A stretch of DNA of 6,419 nucleotides from an uncultured Ruminococcus sp. GTDB taxonomy: Bacteria > Bacillota > Clostridia > Oscillospirales > Acutalibacteraceae. The stretch covers positions 1-6,419 of the forward strand of contig CACYDK010000005.1 in assembly GCA_902773155.1 (NCBI GenBank). The letters run 5' to 3'. The position numbers and the translations under genes are program-made. The notes under the pieces were generated by a model. That model did not search any database and had not been told where the DNA came from. It saw nothing but the letters and a program-made list of their open reading frames with translations. Below are positions 1 through 6,193 of this stretch, one piece after another. Position 1 is the first letter of the stretch, and each line of letters begins with the position of its first letter.

Positions 1-1
1 A

Positions 2-1297
2 AAAAAAAAAAAAATCAACGGCTATACCGCCTCAACAGCTCCTATCGTGATCCCGGTCAACACGCCCGGCTATTCCTCCGACAAGGCGCTGACAGAGGAA
101 ATGCTCGACAATTACAAAGGCTATTTTGAATATATAGCTCCTTATACCTCAGCGGGCTTCGTATATATCCACGCCGGTTGCCGCGGAGGCTATGAGGGCG
201 CGCCCCTCGGAGTTACCGACCTCAAGGCCGCCGTGCGTTACATCCGCTACACGGACGATGTGATCGCCGGAGACGCCGAAAAAATATTTATGTTCGGAAC
301 CAGCGCGGGCGCGGCGCAGTCGGCGCTTATGGGCGCGTCCGGCAACAGCGATCTCTACGAACCGTACCTTAAAAAAATCGGCGCGGTCAGCGGAGCCTCC
401 GACGCTGTAGAGGGCTCGATGGGCTGGTGTCCCGTTACCGACCTCGACACGGCCAACGCCGGATACGAGTGGATGATGGGTTGCTCGCGCTCGGGACGTT
501 CCAAGAAGGAAAATGCGATTTCGGATAAGCTCGCCGAGGCTTACGCCGAATATGTCAACAGCGCGGGCTTTGTCGACGAAAACGGCAACGCGCTGACGCT
601 GACCGAATCCAAGGAGGGCATTTATCAGGCCGGCTCCTACTACGATCACCTGCTTAGCTTGATCGAGGAGTCGCTCAACCACTATCTCTCCGACACAGAG
701 TTTTTCAACGGCACCGCCCGGGATTATATCGACGAGCTCAACTCAGACCGCAAGTGGGTCGCATACGACGAAAAAACAAACACAGCCAAAATCACGAGCG
801 TGGCCGATTTTGTCAAGACCTGCAAACCGGCCTCGGAAAGGCTTTTCGCCTTTGACAACCCCGAGATCGACAACAAGCTGTTCGGCTTCGGCGACGGTGA
901 AGGCGCCCATTTCGACAGGATACTCACCGATATTCTGACCGAGCTCAAGGTCAGCTATGCGGCGGACTATAGAGCCGATCTTAAAAAGACCGATAAGCTC
1001 GGCAACAACGTCGAACAACGCGTCAAGATGTACGCGCCGCTCTATTTTCTTATGGAAGGCCGCGAAGGCTACGGCACGACCGATATCGCGAAATACTGGC
1101 GGATCCGCTCGGGTATCGAGCAGCGCCACACGGCGGTAACTACCGAGGTGAACCTAGCCCTCGCGCTCGGAAACTGCGACGCCGTAAAGAGCGTCGACTT
1201 CGAAACTGTTTGGGCGCAGGATCACACGGAAGCCGAACGCACAGGCGACGGTACCCATAACTTCATCAAATGGGTCAAAGACTGTACCAAAAACTGA
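2..1297 (+). CDS. Tannase-like alpha/beta-hydrolase (esterase), N-terminus missing
   Basis: This is the C-terminal part of a serine esterase of the alpha/beta-hydrolase fold. The frame is open from the window edge through 432 codons, so a GTG at 47 is not a real start; the residues before it (INGYTASTAPI) read as normal protein. Visible features are DLKAAVRYIRY (from about 215), the nucleophile elbow GTSAGA with Ser at 302-304, a C-terminal WRIRSGIEQ block (1097-1123) and a likely catalytic His at 1223-1225 in DHTEAER. This order matches the subtype B tannase-like family, whose members cleave aromatic (galloyl or feruloyl-type) esters. The substrate here is unknown. The position after IEQR, where relatives as I recall them carry Asp, is His (1127-1129). 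Any signal peptide lies off the window. The family is fairly sure; the substrate is not. Confidence 0.85.
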   Translation, partial: KKKKINGYTASTAPIVIPVNTPGYSSDKALTEEMLDNYKGYFEYIAPYTSAGFVYIHAGCRGGYEGAPLGVTDLKAAVRYIRYTDDVIAGDAEKIFMFGTSAGAAQSALMGASGNSDLYEPYLKKIGAVSGASDAVEGSMGWCPVTDLDTANAGYEWMMGCSRSGRSKKENAISDKLAEAYAEYVNSAGFVDENGNALTLTESKEGIYQAGSYYDHLLSLIEESLNHYLSDTEFFNGTARDYIDELNSDRKWVAYDEKTNTAKITSVADFVKTCKPASERLFAFDNPEIDNKLFGFGDGEGAHFDRILTDILTELKVSYAADYRADLKKTDKLGNNVEQRVKMYAPLYFLMEGREGYGTTDIAKYWRIRSGIEQRHTAVTTEVNLALALGNCDAVKSVDFETVWAQDHTEAERTGDGTHNFIKWVKDCTKN

Positions 1298-1325
1298 CCG
1301 CAAAACTATTTTACGAAAAATAATG

Positions 1326-1354
1326 GCAATAATTCAAATAGAATAGATTATAAT
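1326..1354 (+). promoter_or_regulatory. Candidate promoter for the NagZ-type hydrolase
   Basis: A perfect TATAAT lies at 1349-1354 in an AT-rich gap. The hexamer 17 bases upstream (1326-1331, GCAATA) is a poor -35 match and there is no TG extension, so only the -10 is convincing. A 7-base inverted repeat, CAAATAG (1335-1341) and CTATTTG (1358-1364), brackets the -10 and could be an operator or chance in AT-rich DNA. The implied 5' leader is about 120-130 bases. No terminator hairpin follows the upstream esterase, so read-through from it is possible. Confidence 0.4.
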
Positions 1355-1419
1355 ATACTATTTGTCATTTTCCTGCCAATCAATAAAACAAACGCACGAT
1401 AACTGAATTTCTATTTACG

Positions 1420-1476
1420 CCTTATCCGCCCACGGTAAGGTTGTAAATAACTTCATTTAATTTGTGGGCAGAAAGG
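1420..1476 (+). promoter_or_regulatory. Possible leader pseudoknot next to the ribosome binding site
   Basis: CCTTATCC (1420-1427) pairs with GGTAAGG (1434-1440), with one bulged base. The six-base loop between them, GCCCAC (1428-1433), is exactly complementary to GTGGGC (1464-1469), which directly abuts the ribosome binding site AGAAAGG (1470-1476). Together these would form an H-type pseudoknot whose second stem touches the ribosome binding site, the layout used by several translational riboswitches. I do not recognise it as a known riboswitch class, and pairings this short can arise by chance. Confidence 0.25.
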
Positions 1477-1490
1477 CTATGGAAAACAAT

Positions 1491-3911
1491 ATGAAAAAAG
1501 CTTTAGCTATCATCCTTACCCTTGCTTTATTTGCGGCGGTGATCACCGTTATGCCGGTTTGCGCCGCAGAAAACAACAAAGCAAAAGACATCCTGTCCAA
1601 AATGTCTACCGAGGACAAGATCAGCCAGATGTTAATGCCCGAGTTCCGTTACTGGACTGATGCAGAGGGCAACAAAAACGGTCTTACCGAGATCAACGAC
1701 GACGTCGCGGCATCAATCAAAAAGCATCCTTACGCGGGCGTTATCTTCTTTGCGCAAAACACTGCAGAGAACTCCGCCGCGACAAGGCTTGCGGACGCTA
1801 TGCAGAAGGCGAACGCTCAGGTCGATGATCGTCCTCAGCTCATTATCTCGATCGACCAGGAGGGCGGCAGCATTACACGTCTGCTCCAGGGCACGATCAC
1901 GCCCGGTAATATGGCTCTCGGAGCCGCCGACGATTTGACCGTCACAAAGGATTCGGCAACTATTATCGGTAACGAGCTTATGGCGCTTGGAATCAACGCC
2001 GATTTTGCTCCCGATGTTGATATCAATAACAATCCGTCGAACCAGATCATAGGCGTGCGCTCGTTCTCCGATGATCCGCAGATGGTCGCAAAGCACGGCG
2101 CGGCCTTTGTACAGGCGCTAAACGAGACGGGCGTTATATCAACGCTCAAGCACTTCCCCGGTCACGGCGATACCGACACAGACAGCCACACAGGTCTCCC
2201 GCTCATAAACAAGAGCTATGAAGAGCTCAAGGAAAACGAACTGGTACCCTTCAAAGCCTGTATCGATGCGGGCTCACAGATGATAATGACCGCTCATATC
2301 CAGTATCCGCAGATCGAAAAGAATACATATAAGTCAAAGCTGACAGGCGAGGATGTTTATCTCCCTGCAACGCTCTCAAAGACCATTGTCACAGATATCC
2401 TCAGAGGCGATATGGGCTATAAGGGAGTTGTCGTTACCGACGCTATGAATATGGACGCCATAGCAGAGCATTTTGACAAGTTCGACGCCGCTAAGCTCGC
2501 TATCGAAGCCGGTGTTGATATCCTGCTCATTCCCGTAGATACGTCCTCAAAGGAAGCCATCGCTTCTATGGACAGCTATATCTCAACCCTTGCGGAAAAA
2601 GTCGATAAGGGCGAGATTTCTTTGGATTGCGTCAACGCCGCTGTGCTCAGAATCCTTGAACTCAAGGAGACCAGAGGCTTGCTCAATGCCTACGACGGCA
2701 CGGATATCGAGGGACGCGTTGAGTACGCTATCAACCACGTAGGAACCAAGGAGAATCACGAGAAGGAGTGGCAGCTCACGGAGAAGTGTATCACTCTTGT
2801 CAAGAACGACGACAAAACTCTTCCTCTTACCTCCGATAACAAGAAGGTAGTAGTGATCACGCCCTACGACGATGAGACGATACCGATGGAGTACGCCGTA
2901 AGGAAGCTTAAGGCTGACGGAAAATTCCCCGAGGGAGTTGAGTTTGAGGCGCATTCCTATTATAAGAAAACCACAGACGAGGTTATGCCGAAGCTCGAGG
3001 GCGCTGATACGATAGTCTTTATGTCCGAAAACTACAGCGAGGGTGCCCTGAAGGGCGATATCGCAAAAATGGCGGATACGATCGCTGACGATATCCACTC
3101 AAAGGGCGGCAAGTTTATCGTGATGTCAGTAAACCTGCCCTACGACGTTGCGCGCTATCAAAAAGCCGACGCCATTATGCTCGCATATAATCCGCAGTCT
3201 ATGCCCGAGGATCCCGGCGACAAAACCAAGGAAATGCGCAAGTACGGCGTAAATATGACCATCGCTATGTATATGATGTTCAGCGCCGATAACCCGCCCA
3301 CTGCAAAGCTTCCGATCGATATTCCCGAGTTTGACGTTGAGAACGGCTTTACCGACAAGGTGCTCTATAAGAGAGGCTTCGGGCTCACTTATGAGAAGGA
3401 TAATAAGGACATCAGCGCCCTTAACGCAAAGCTCAGCCCGGAAAGCTTCATCTATACGGGCAAGGCTGTAGAGCCCAAGGTCAGCGTCGACGGCCTTTCA
3501 GCGAACGACTATACTGTAGAGTACAAAAACAACATAAACGCGGGCAAGGCGACTGTTGTAATCACGGGCAAGGGCGATTTTACAGGCTCGATAACCAAAA
3601 CCTTCACGATCAAAAAAGCCGCAAACCCGATAACCGTAAAGGTAGCTGCCAAGAAAGTAAAATATAAGGCTCTCAAAAAGGCTAAGGCGGTCATAAAGCC
3701 CTTGACAGTCAAAAAGAACAAGGGCAAGCTCACCTATACAAAGCTCTCCGGCATAAAGAAGATCGCCGTAAACGCAAAGACAGGTAAGATAACTGTCGCC
3801 AAGGGCTTGAAGAAGGCGACCTATAAGGTAAAGGTAAGGATCACCGCCAAGGGCAATTCCAACTACAAGTCCGCAAGGATAACAAAGACGGTTGTAATAA
3901 AAGTTATTTGA
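1491..3911 (+). CDS. Secreted GH3 beta-N-acetylhexosaminidase (NagZ-type) with Ig-like C-terminal modules
   Basis: This is a family-3 glycoside hydrolase expected to release terminal beta-GlcNAc, for example from wall fragments, outside the membrane. With the start at 1491 (806 aa) the N-terminus is a classic signal peptide: KK, hydrophobic residues 4-21, cleavage near VCAA/E (24-27). ATG 1479 and GTG 1464 are in frame, but AGAAAGG at 1470-1476 is only 2 bases from 1479 and 14 from 1491, so the start is not settled. The TIM-barrel signature KHFPGHGDTDTDSH spans residues 220-233, with Asp231-His233 as the acid/base dyad typical of NagZ. Asp317 in VVTDAMNM is the predicted nucleophile. A second alpha/beta domain follows to about residue 640. 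Residues 641-711 (YTGKAVEP...KTFTIKKA) and 712-806 are two lysine-rich Ig-like modules, probably binding cell wall or polysaccharide. No LPXTG, dockerin or lipobox is seen. Confidence 0.92.
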   Translation: MKKALAIILTLALFAAVITVMPVCAAENNKAKDILSKMSTEDKISQMLMPEFRYWTDAEGNKNGLTEINDDVAASIKKHPYAGVIFFAQNTAENSAATRLADAMQKANAQVDDRPQLIISIDQEGGSITRLLQGTITPGNMALGAADDLTVTKDSATIIGNELMALGINADFAPDVDINNNPSNQIIGVRSFSDDPQMVAKHGAAFVQALNETGVISTLKHFPGHGDTDTDSHTGLPLINKSYEELKENELVPFKACIDAGSQMIMTAHIQYPQIEKNTYKSKLTGEDVYLPATLSKTIVTDILRGDMGYKGVVVTDAMNMDAIAEHFDKFDAAKLAIEAGVDILLIPVDTSSKEAIASMDSYISTLAEKVDKGEISLDCVNAAVLRILELKETRGLLNAYDGTDIEGRVEYAINHVGTKENHEKEWQLTEKCITLVKNDDKTLPLTSDNKKVVVITPYDDETIPMEYAVRKLKADGKFPEGVEFEAHSYYKKTTDEVMPKLEGADTIVFMSENYSEGALKGDIAKMADTIADDIHSKGGKFIVMSVNLPYDVARYQKADAIMLAYNPQSMPEDPGDKTKEMRKYGVNMTIAMYMMFSADNPPTAKLPIDIPEFDVENGFTDKVLYKRGFGLTYEKDNKDISALNAKLSPESFIYTGKAVEPKVSVDGLSANDYTVEYKNNINAGKATVVITGKGDFTGSITKTFTIKKAANPITVKVAAKKVKYKALKKAKAVIKPLTVKKNKGKLTYTKLSGIKKIAVNAKTGKITVAKGLKKATYKVKVRITAKGNSNYKSARITKTVVIKVI

Positions 3912-3988
3912 TCCAGCGGAAAATATAAAAACAGAACGCTCCAAAATCCTTTCATTATAGAGCGCAATAATTCTTATCAAAATAATTC

Positions 3989-4021
3989 AAGAGGCTGTCG
4001 TAGCTTGTGCGACAGCCTCTT
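3989..4021. terminator. Bidirectional hairpin terminator between convergent genes
   Basis: A perfect 12-base-pair stem, AAGAGGCTGTCG (3989-4000) with CGACAGCCTCTT (4010-4021), encloses a 9-base loop. On the plus strand it is followed by CTTGTTTGTC, and on the minus strand by GAATTATTTTG; both tails are moderately T-rich. It lies 77 bases after the hydrolase stop and 33 bases beyond the oxidoreductase stop, so it can end both convergent transcripts. Confidence 0.85.
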
Positions 4022-4054
4022 CTTGTTTGTCAGAATGTTTAATTCGCCGGATCA

Positions 4055-4612
4055 TCAAAGCGGAGTGATATCGTTTATACAATCCTGTATTATTCTCTTC
4101 TCGTCGGCGCCGACGATATCAAGTCCGACAGCCTTTATCAGCTCAACATCCATAATACCGTAAAATGACTGGGCTAAAGCTTTAACGTATCCGAAACCAT
4201 ATTCCTCGGGGAAAAAGTATCCTCCCGCGGTGGTAATATAATACAGCTTTGAAGCCTTGCACAGGCCGACGGGAACGCCTTCCTCCGAGTAGCGGAAGGT
4301 TATCCCCGCAACATTTATTTGCTCAAAATACTGTTTAAGCGCCGCGGGGAAGGATAAATCCCAGAACGGAGCCGCGATAACTACGGTATCGGCTCTCGCG
4401 AACTGCCGCGCAAGGGAAAACATCGGATCATCAAAAGCGCCCGATAATAAAAGCTTATCGCGCTTTAGTAAATAATCCTCGTCAACATTCGGAAAAACAA
4501 TATCCTGCAAGCGAACTTCTTCGATCTGCTCGGTCGCTTCGGACAGCAGATGATCCGCCAGCTTTTTTGTGCGCGAATCTTTACGGACGCATGCGTTAAT
4601 GTACAGTATCAT
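4055..4612 (-). CDS. FMN-dependent NAD(P)H oxidoreductase of the flavodoxin-like fold (azoreductase/quinone reductase type)
   Basis: This 185-residue cytoplasmic flavoprotein is of the flavodoxin_2/AzoR-MdaB type, in which FMN takes hydride from NAD(P)H and passes it to quinones, azo dyes or similar acceptors. The start chosen is ATG 4612, because GGAGG (4622-4626) lies 9 bases upstream; an in-frame TTG at 4633 would add only MSRRRRR. Residues 2-15 (ILYINACVRKDSRT) form the first beta strand and the FMN phosphate loop. APFWDLSFPAALKQYFEQI (81-99) matches the flavin-contacting segment of azoreductases, whose consensus is roughly P-x-Y/W-N-F-x-x-P-x-x-L-K-x-x-F-D. TTAGGYF (127-133) is the third flavin loop. 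The length fits the family. The true substrate cannot be read from sequence. It converges on the GH3 gene and shares its terminator. Confidence 0.88.
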   Translation of the reverse strand: MILYINACVRKDSRTKKLADHLLSEATEQIEEVRLQDIVFPNVDEDYLLKRDKLLLSGAFDDPMFSLARQFARADTVVIAAPFWDLSFPAALKQYFEQINVAGITFRYSEEGVPVGLCKASKLYYITTAGGYFFPEEYGFGYVKALAQSFYGIMDVELIKAVGLDIVGADEKRIIQDCINDITPL

Positions 4613-4643
4613 TCTCCTACGCCTCCGACTCAATAGATTTTCC

Positions 4644-4660
4644 GCGGATCGCTGCGGATC
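4644..4660 (-). repeat. Helical-period direct repeat in the oxidoreductase leader
   Basis: GCGGATC occurs at 4644-4650 and again at 4654-4660, ten bases apart, between the candidate -10 (4680-4685) and the ribosome binding site (4622-4626). Repeats spaced one helical turn apart just downstream of a promoter can be operator half-sites. No regulator is identified, and chance is possible. Confidence 0.3.
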
Positions 4661-4679
4661 CCGGTGTTCAAAACGCTCT

Positions 4680-4709
4680 GTTATATATGAATGATTCTTT
4701 ATATTTCCA
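4680..4709 (-). promoter_or_regulatory. Candidate promoter for the oxidoreductase
   Basis: Read on the minus strand, TGGAAA (4704-4709, 4 of 6 to TTGACA) is followed after 18 bases by TATAAC (4680-4685, 5 of 6 to TATAAT). Transcription would begin near 4673, giving a leader of about 60 bases. The 142-base gap to the upstream HEPN-like gene has no clear terminator, so co-transcription is also possible. Confidence 0.35.
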
Positions 4710-4754
4710 TAATTTGGTATGCATAATCACAAGCTCTTTTTTCGTTATATACTT

Positions 4755-5252
4755 CTATTTATTCATAAATAAAAATAACAAAACAATCAGCGCCGCAATA
4801 GCCGCTACGCACGCAATCGCTATTGCAACAGGTAAGGCTCTACTCTTTTGCTTGGTATTGTTAGTATGAACTGTCGGAGTAACCGTCGGGATAGTTTTAT
4901 TAGAATTTGGTTTAACATTGGCAGCTTGCGCTTCGCGTTTAATCTGCTCTACCATGGCCAGCGGGTCAGTACGATTAAGCAAACGGTCATGAAAGTTCCG
5001 TAACCAAACAACATCAGCTTGAGCACACTCAACATAACCCGTAGAGTGAGCAATCTGATTTCTAACCCAGCGAATGTGCTTGAGTTGCTTGTAATCATCA
5101 TACCAGCCAGCGACTCGATATTGCATTGACATGGGAGCCGCTTCCATCTGTTCTATGTATATGTTAACGCCCTTTTCCGCGTTATACATCTCTCGGCAGA
5201 TTTTATCCACATATTTGTATTCGTCAAATAATTCAGCTTCTATACTGTTCAT
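4755..5252 (-). CDS. Tail-anchored membrane protein with a HEPN-like helical domain
   Basis: This 165-residue protein has an all-helical N-terminal domain (about 1-108), a Thr/Pro/Asn-rich linker (about 111-136) and one C-terminal membrane span (about 139-162) ending in FMNK. The linker and single span make it a tail-anchored protein with the helical domain in the cytoplasm. The segment LKHIRWVRNQIAHSTGY (57-73) contains R64-N-Q-I-A-H69. This is the R-x4-H arrangement that forms the nuclease site in many HEPN domains and recurs in non-catalytic HEPN-like families. The start is well supported by AGAAGGA (5258-5264) five bases upstream of ATG 5252. It follows a decayed gene after 32 bases, behind a strong promoter at 5727-5754. 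No partner antitoxin or nucleotidyltransferase is adjacent. The HEPN assignment rests on the motif and helicity alone; the function is unknown. Confidence 0.75.
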   Translation of the reverse strand: MNSIEAELFDEYKYVDKICREMYNAEKGVNIYIEQMEAAPMSMQYRVAGWYDDYKQLKHIRWVRNQIAHSTGYVECAQADVVWLRNFHDRLLNRTDPLAMVEQIKREAQAANVKPNSNKTIPTVTPTVHTNNTKQKSRALPVAIAIACVAAIAALIVLLFLFMNK

Positions 5253-5418
5253 TTTAATCCTTCTTTGGCTTTTCGTTAGAGGTTTTAGAGATTTTCAAAA
5301 AAATCGGATGAAGGAAGAATGGATAAATTATCATCTTTCACATCCAAATCATTCAGCTTGCTCTTAAACATCTGCTCTTCCTCTTCCTTATGATACATAT
5401 TGAGCCCCATTTTCGAAC

Positions 5419-5440
5419 CGTCAAACACGTCACCGTATTG
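5419..5440. repeat. Shared repeat word, copy 1
   Basis: CGTCAAA, five bases, then CACCGTATTG. The same arrangement with a different 5-base spacer occurs at 6298-6319 in the same orientation. On the minus strand both copies are read in the same frame and encode QYGxxFD. Confidence 0.6.
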
Positions 5441-5613
5441 AAAACGATTCAGATTTCGCACGATAATTATAAATAAATCCCAAATTGTCGCGACTGTTCA
5501 TTTTGTCGTTGCCAACGCCGAAATATATAACGGTGCGGATGAAACATCGCTGACGGCTTTAATTCGTGTTCCTAAATAAAATCCCCTCAAGAGTCCTTCC
5601 TTCGGGCATAGGC

Positions 5614-5631
5614 TCAGTACCATTCAGTACC
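5614..5631. repeat. 10-base tandem duplication TCAGTACC-AT-TCAGTACC
   Basis: TCAGTACC at 5614-5621 repeats at 5624-5631 with AT between, giving a 10-base period. Because 10 is not a multiple of 3, it shifts the minus-strand frame. Removing one copy would join the frame from ATG 5690 to the longer downstream frame, which fits replication slippage as the inactivating event. Confidence 0.6.
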
Positions 5632-5726
5632 GAGCTTAATAAGCGGCAAGTATATAGACCATATATCATGATATTGGATAGATTAGGCATAGTTATTAAT
5701 TTCCTTAAATACAAAGTTGCTGTTTA

Positions 5727-5754
5727 ATTATAGCATAATTTATTAAATAATCAA
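5727..5754 (-). promoter_or_regulatory. Strong extended -10 promoter driving the decayed gene and HEPN-like gene
   Basis: Read on the minus strand, TTGATT (5749-5754) is followed after 16 bases by a perfect TATAAT (5727-5732), which is preceded by TGC (5733-5735), an extended -10. Transcription should start near 5720. This gives a leader of about 30 bases before ATG 5690 and about 470 bases before the HEPN-like gene. It is the best promoter in the window and points away from the SpoVT-like remnant. Confidence 0.7.
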
Positions 5755-5833
5755 CCAAATACATTCAAATAAGAGGCGCGTATTTGTGACAAACAAAATC
5801 TTCCATTCTGTAAATTGTATTTTCTACCTATTT

Positions 5834-5862
5834 TTGCAAAAGATAATGAGGCAGATTAAAAT
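5834..5862 (+). promoter_or_regulatory. Candidate promoter for the SpoVT-like remnant
   Basis: TTGCAA (5834-5839, 4 of 6) and TAAAAT (5857-5862, 5 of 6) are separated by an ideal 17 bases. The start would fall near 5869, giving a leader of about 26 bases that includes the ribosome binding site GGGAG (5881-5885). It is divergent from the promoter at 5727-5754. I see nothing else in the roughly 80 bases between the two. Confidence 0.5.
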
Positions 5863-5894
5863 ACAAATTCTGATAGATAAGGGAGATTTAAGAT

Positions 5895-6116
5895 ATGAAA
5901 GCAACAGGAATTGTAAGGCGGATCGACGACCTCGGACGTGTCGTTATCCCCAAGGAAATCAGGCGAACACTGAGAATCCGCGAGGGCGACCCACCACAGA
6001 TACCGTTGATAGCAGCCGTGAGATTTTGTATAAAACTAATAGATTTCAGTGAGAAAATCCCAAATGAGCCTGTACATAATGACGAACCGAATCAGAATTT
6101 AACTGAGAATTCGTGA
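5895..6116 (+). pseudogene. Frameshifted SpoVT/AbrB-family regulator
   Basis: Residues 1-33, from MKATGIVRRIDDLGRVVIP to IREGDP, match the N-terminal swapped-hairpin DNA-binding domain of SpoVT/AbrB, transcription regulators of sporulation and transition-state genes. The start at 5895 is firm: GGGAG (5881-5885) lies nine bases upstream. After Ile36 (6000-6002) the similarity stops in this frame. It resumes in the next frame at 6005 as VDSSREILYK, which lines up with the FVDRDGEVILKK of Bacillus subtilis SpoVT as I remember it. Exactly one base is missing from the codon begun by CC at 6003-6004. The corrected frame then meets TGA at 6050-6052, so the remainder of a full-length SpoVT (about 178 residues, with a GAF-like sensor domain) is also absent. 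The uncorrected frame runs on to TGA 6114-6116 as 73 residues with an unrelated tail. It is unlikely to bind DNA, since the second half of the domain is replaced. Confidence 0.8.
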
Positions 6117-6130
6117 GGGGTATAAAATTA

Positions 6131-6180
6131 GCTAAAAAAACCTCAAAGCCACTTACAATGCGGCTTTGAGGGGTTTTAGC
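6131..6180. terminator. Bidirectional hairpin terminator
   Basis: CCTCAAAGCC (6141-6150) pairs perfectly with GGCTTTGAGG (6162-6171) around an 11-base loop, and outer GCTAAAA/TTTTAGC pairing extends the stem. On the minus strand the stem is followed by seven T (6134-6140), a strong signal 23 bases after the stop of the right-edge frame. On the plus strand TTTT follows after two G, 25 bases after the SpoVT-like stop. It serves both sides but is stronger leftward. Confidence 0.8.
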
Positions 6181-6193
6181 AACTGTCAATTTA

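Larger units (their letters stand above)
5285..5690 (-). pseudogene. Decayed short gene upstream of the HEPN-like gene
   Basis: I do not recognise the family. On the minus strand a convincing C-terminal segment, RFQYGDVFDGSKMG through EEEEQMF to SDFFENL, ends at TAA 5285-5287, just 32 bases before the HEPN-like start. From GTG 5461 that piece alone is 58 codons. Upstream, ATG 5690 has AAGGA (5702-5706) at 11 bases and a fine promoter. As written, ATG 5690 runs only 43 codons to TAA 5559-5561. Deleting one copy of a 10-base tandem repeat (5614-5631) joins it to the frame reading CPKEGLLRGFYLGTRIKAV, which then meets TGA at 5498-5500. Passing that point needs either one nonsense reversal or two compensating indels, at AAAA (about 5501) and TTTT (about 5444). 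Alternatives are a 43-codon leader ORF plus a separate 58-codon ORF, or a non-coding repeat. The 3' segment is much surer than the joined model. Confidence 0.45.

Noticed and set aside
149..682. Long minus-strand open frame opposite the esterase
   Set aside because: It is antisense to a clearly recognisable hydrolase, has no family signature, and is explained by the GC-rich codon use of the plus-strand gene. The same reasoning removes the other antisense frames within 724-1129, 1713-2149, 2583-3358 and 3498-3980.
1335..1364. CAAATAG/CTATTTG inverted repeat as terminator of the esterase gene
   Set aside because: The arms are 7 base pairs, AT-only but for one G-C pair at each end, around a 16-base loop, with no T-run after it; too weak for an intrinsic terminator.
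4687..4869. Plus-strand 60-codon hydrophobic frame
   Set aside because: It is the reverse complement of the membrane-anchor codons of the HEPN-like gene; the hydrophobicity is a shadow.
5131..5367. Plus-strand frame over the HEPN-like start region
   Set aside because: It overlaps the well-supported minus-strand gene and its ribosome binding site, shows only low-complexity hydrophobic sequence, and has no ribosome binding site of its own.
5465..5575. Plus-strand reading HFVVANAEIYNGADETSL inside the decayed gene
   Set aside because: It reads plausibly for about 35 codons, but has no good start or ribosome binding site and lies antisense to a segment with a promoter, ribosome binding site and downstream coding continuity. 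I kept it only as a reason for lower confidence in the pseudogene model.
5786..6052. 88-codon plus-strand frame running into the SpoVT-like region
   Set aside because: Its first two thirds are the promoter and leader of the SpoVT-like gene in a wrong frame. Only its last 16 codons (from 6005) are meaningful, as the out-of-frame continuation of the remnant.
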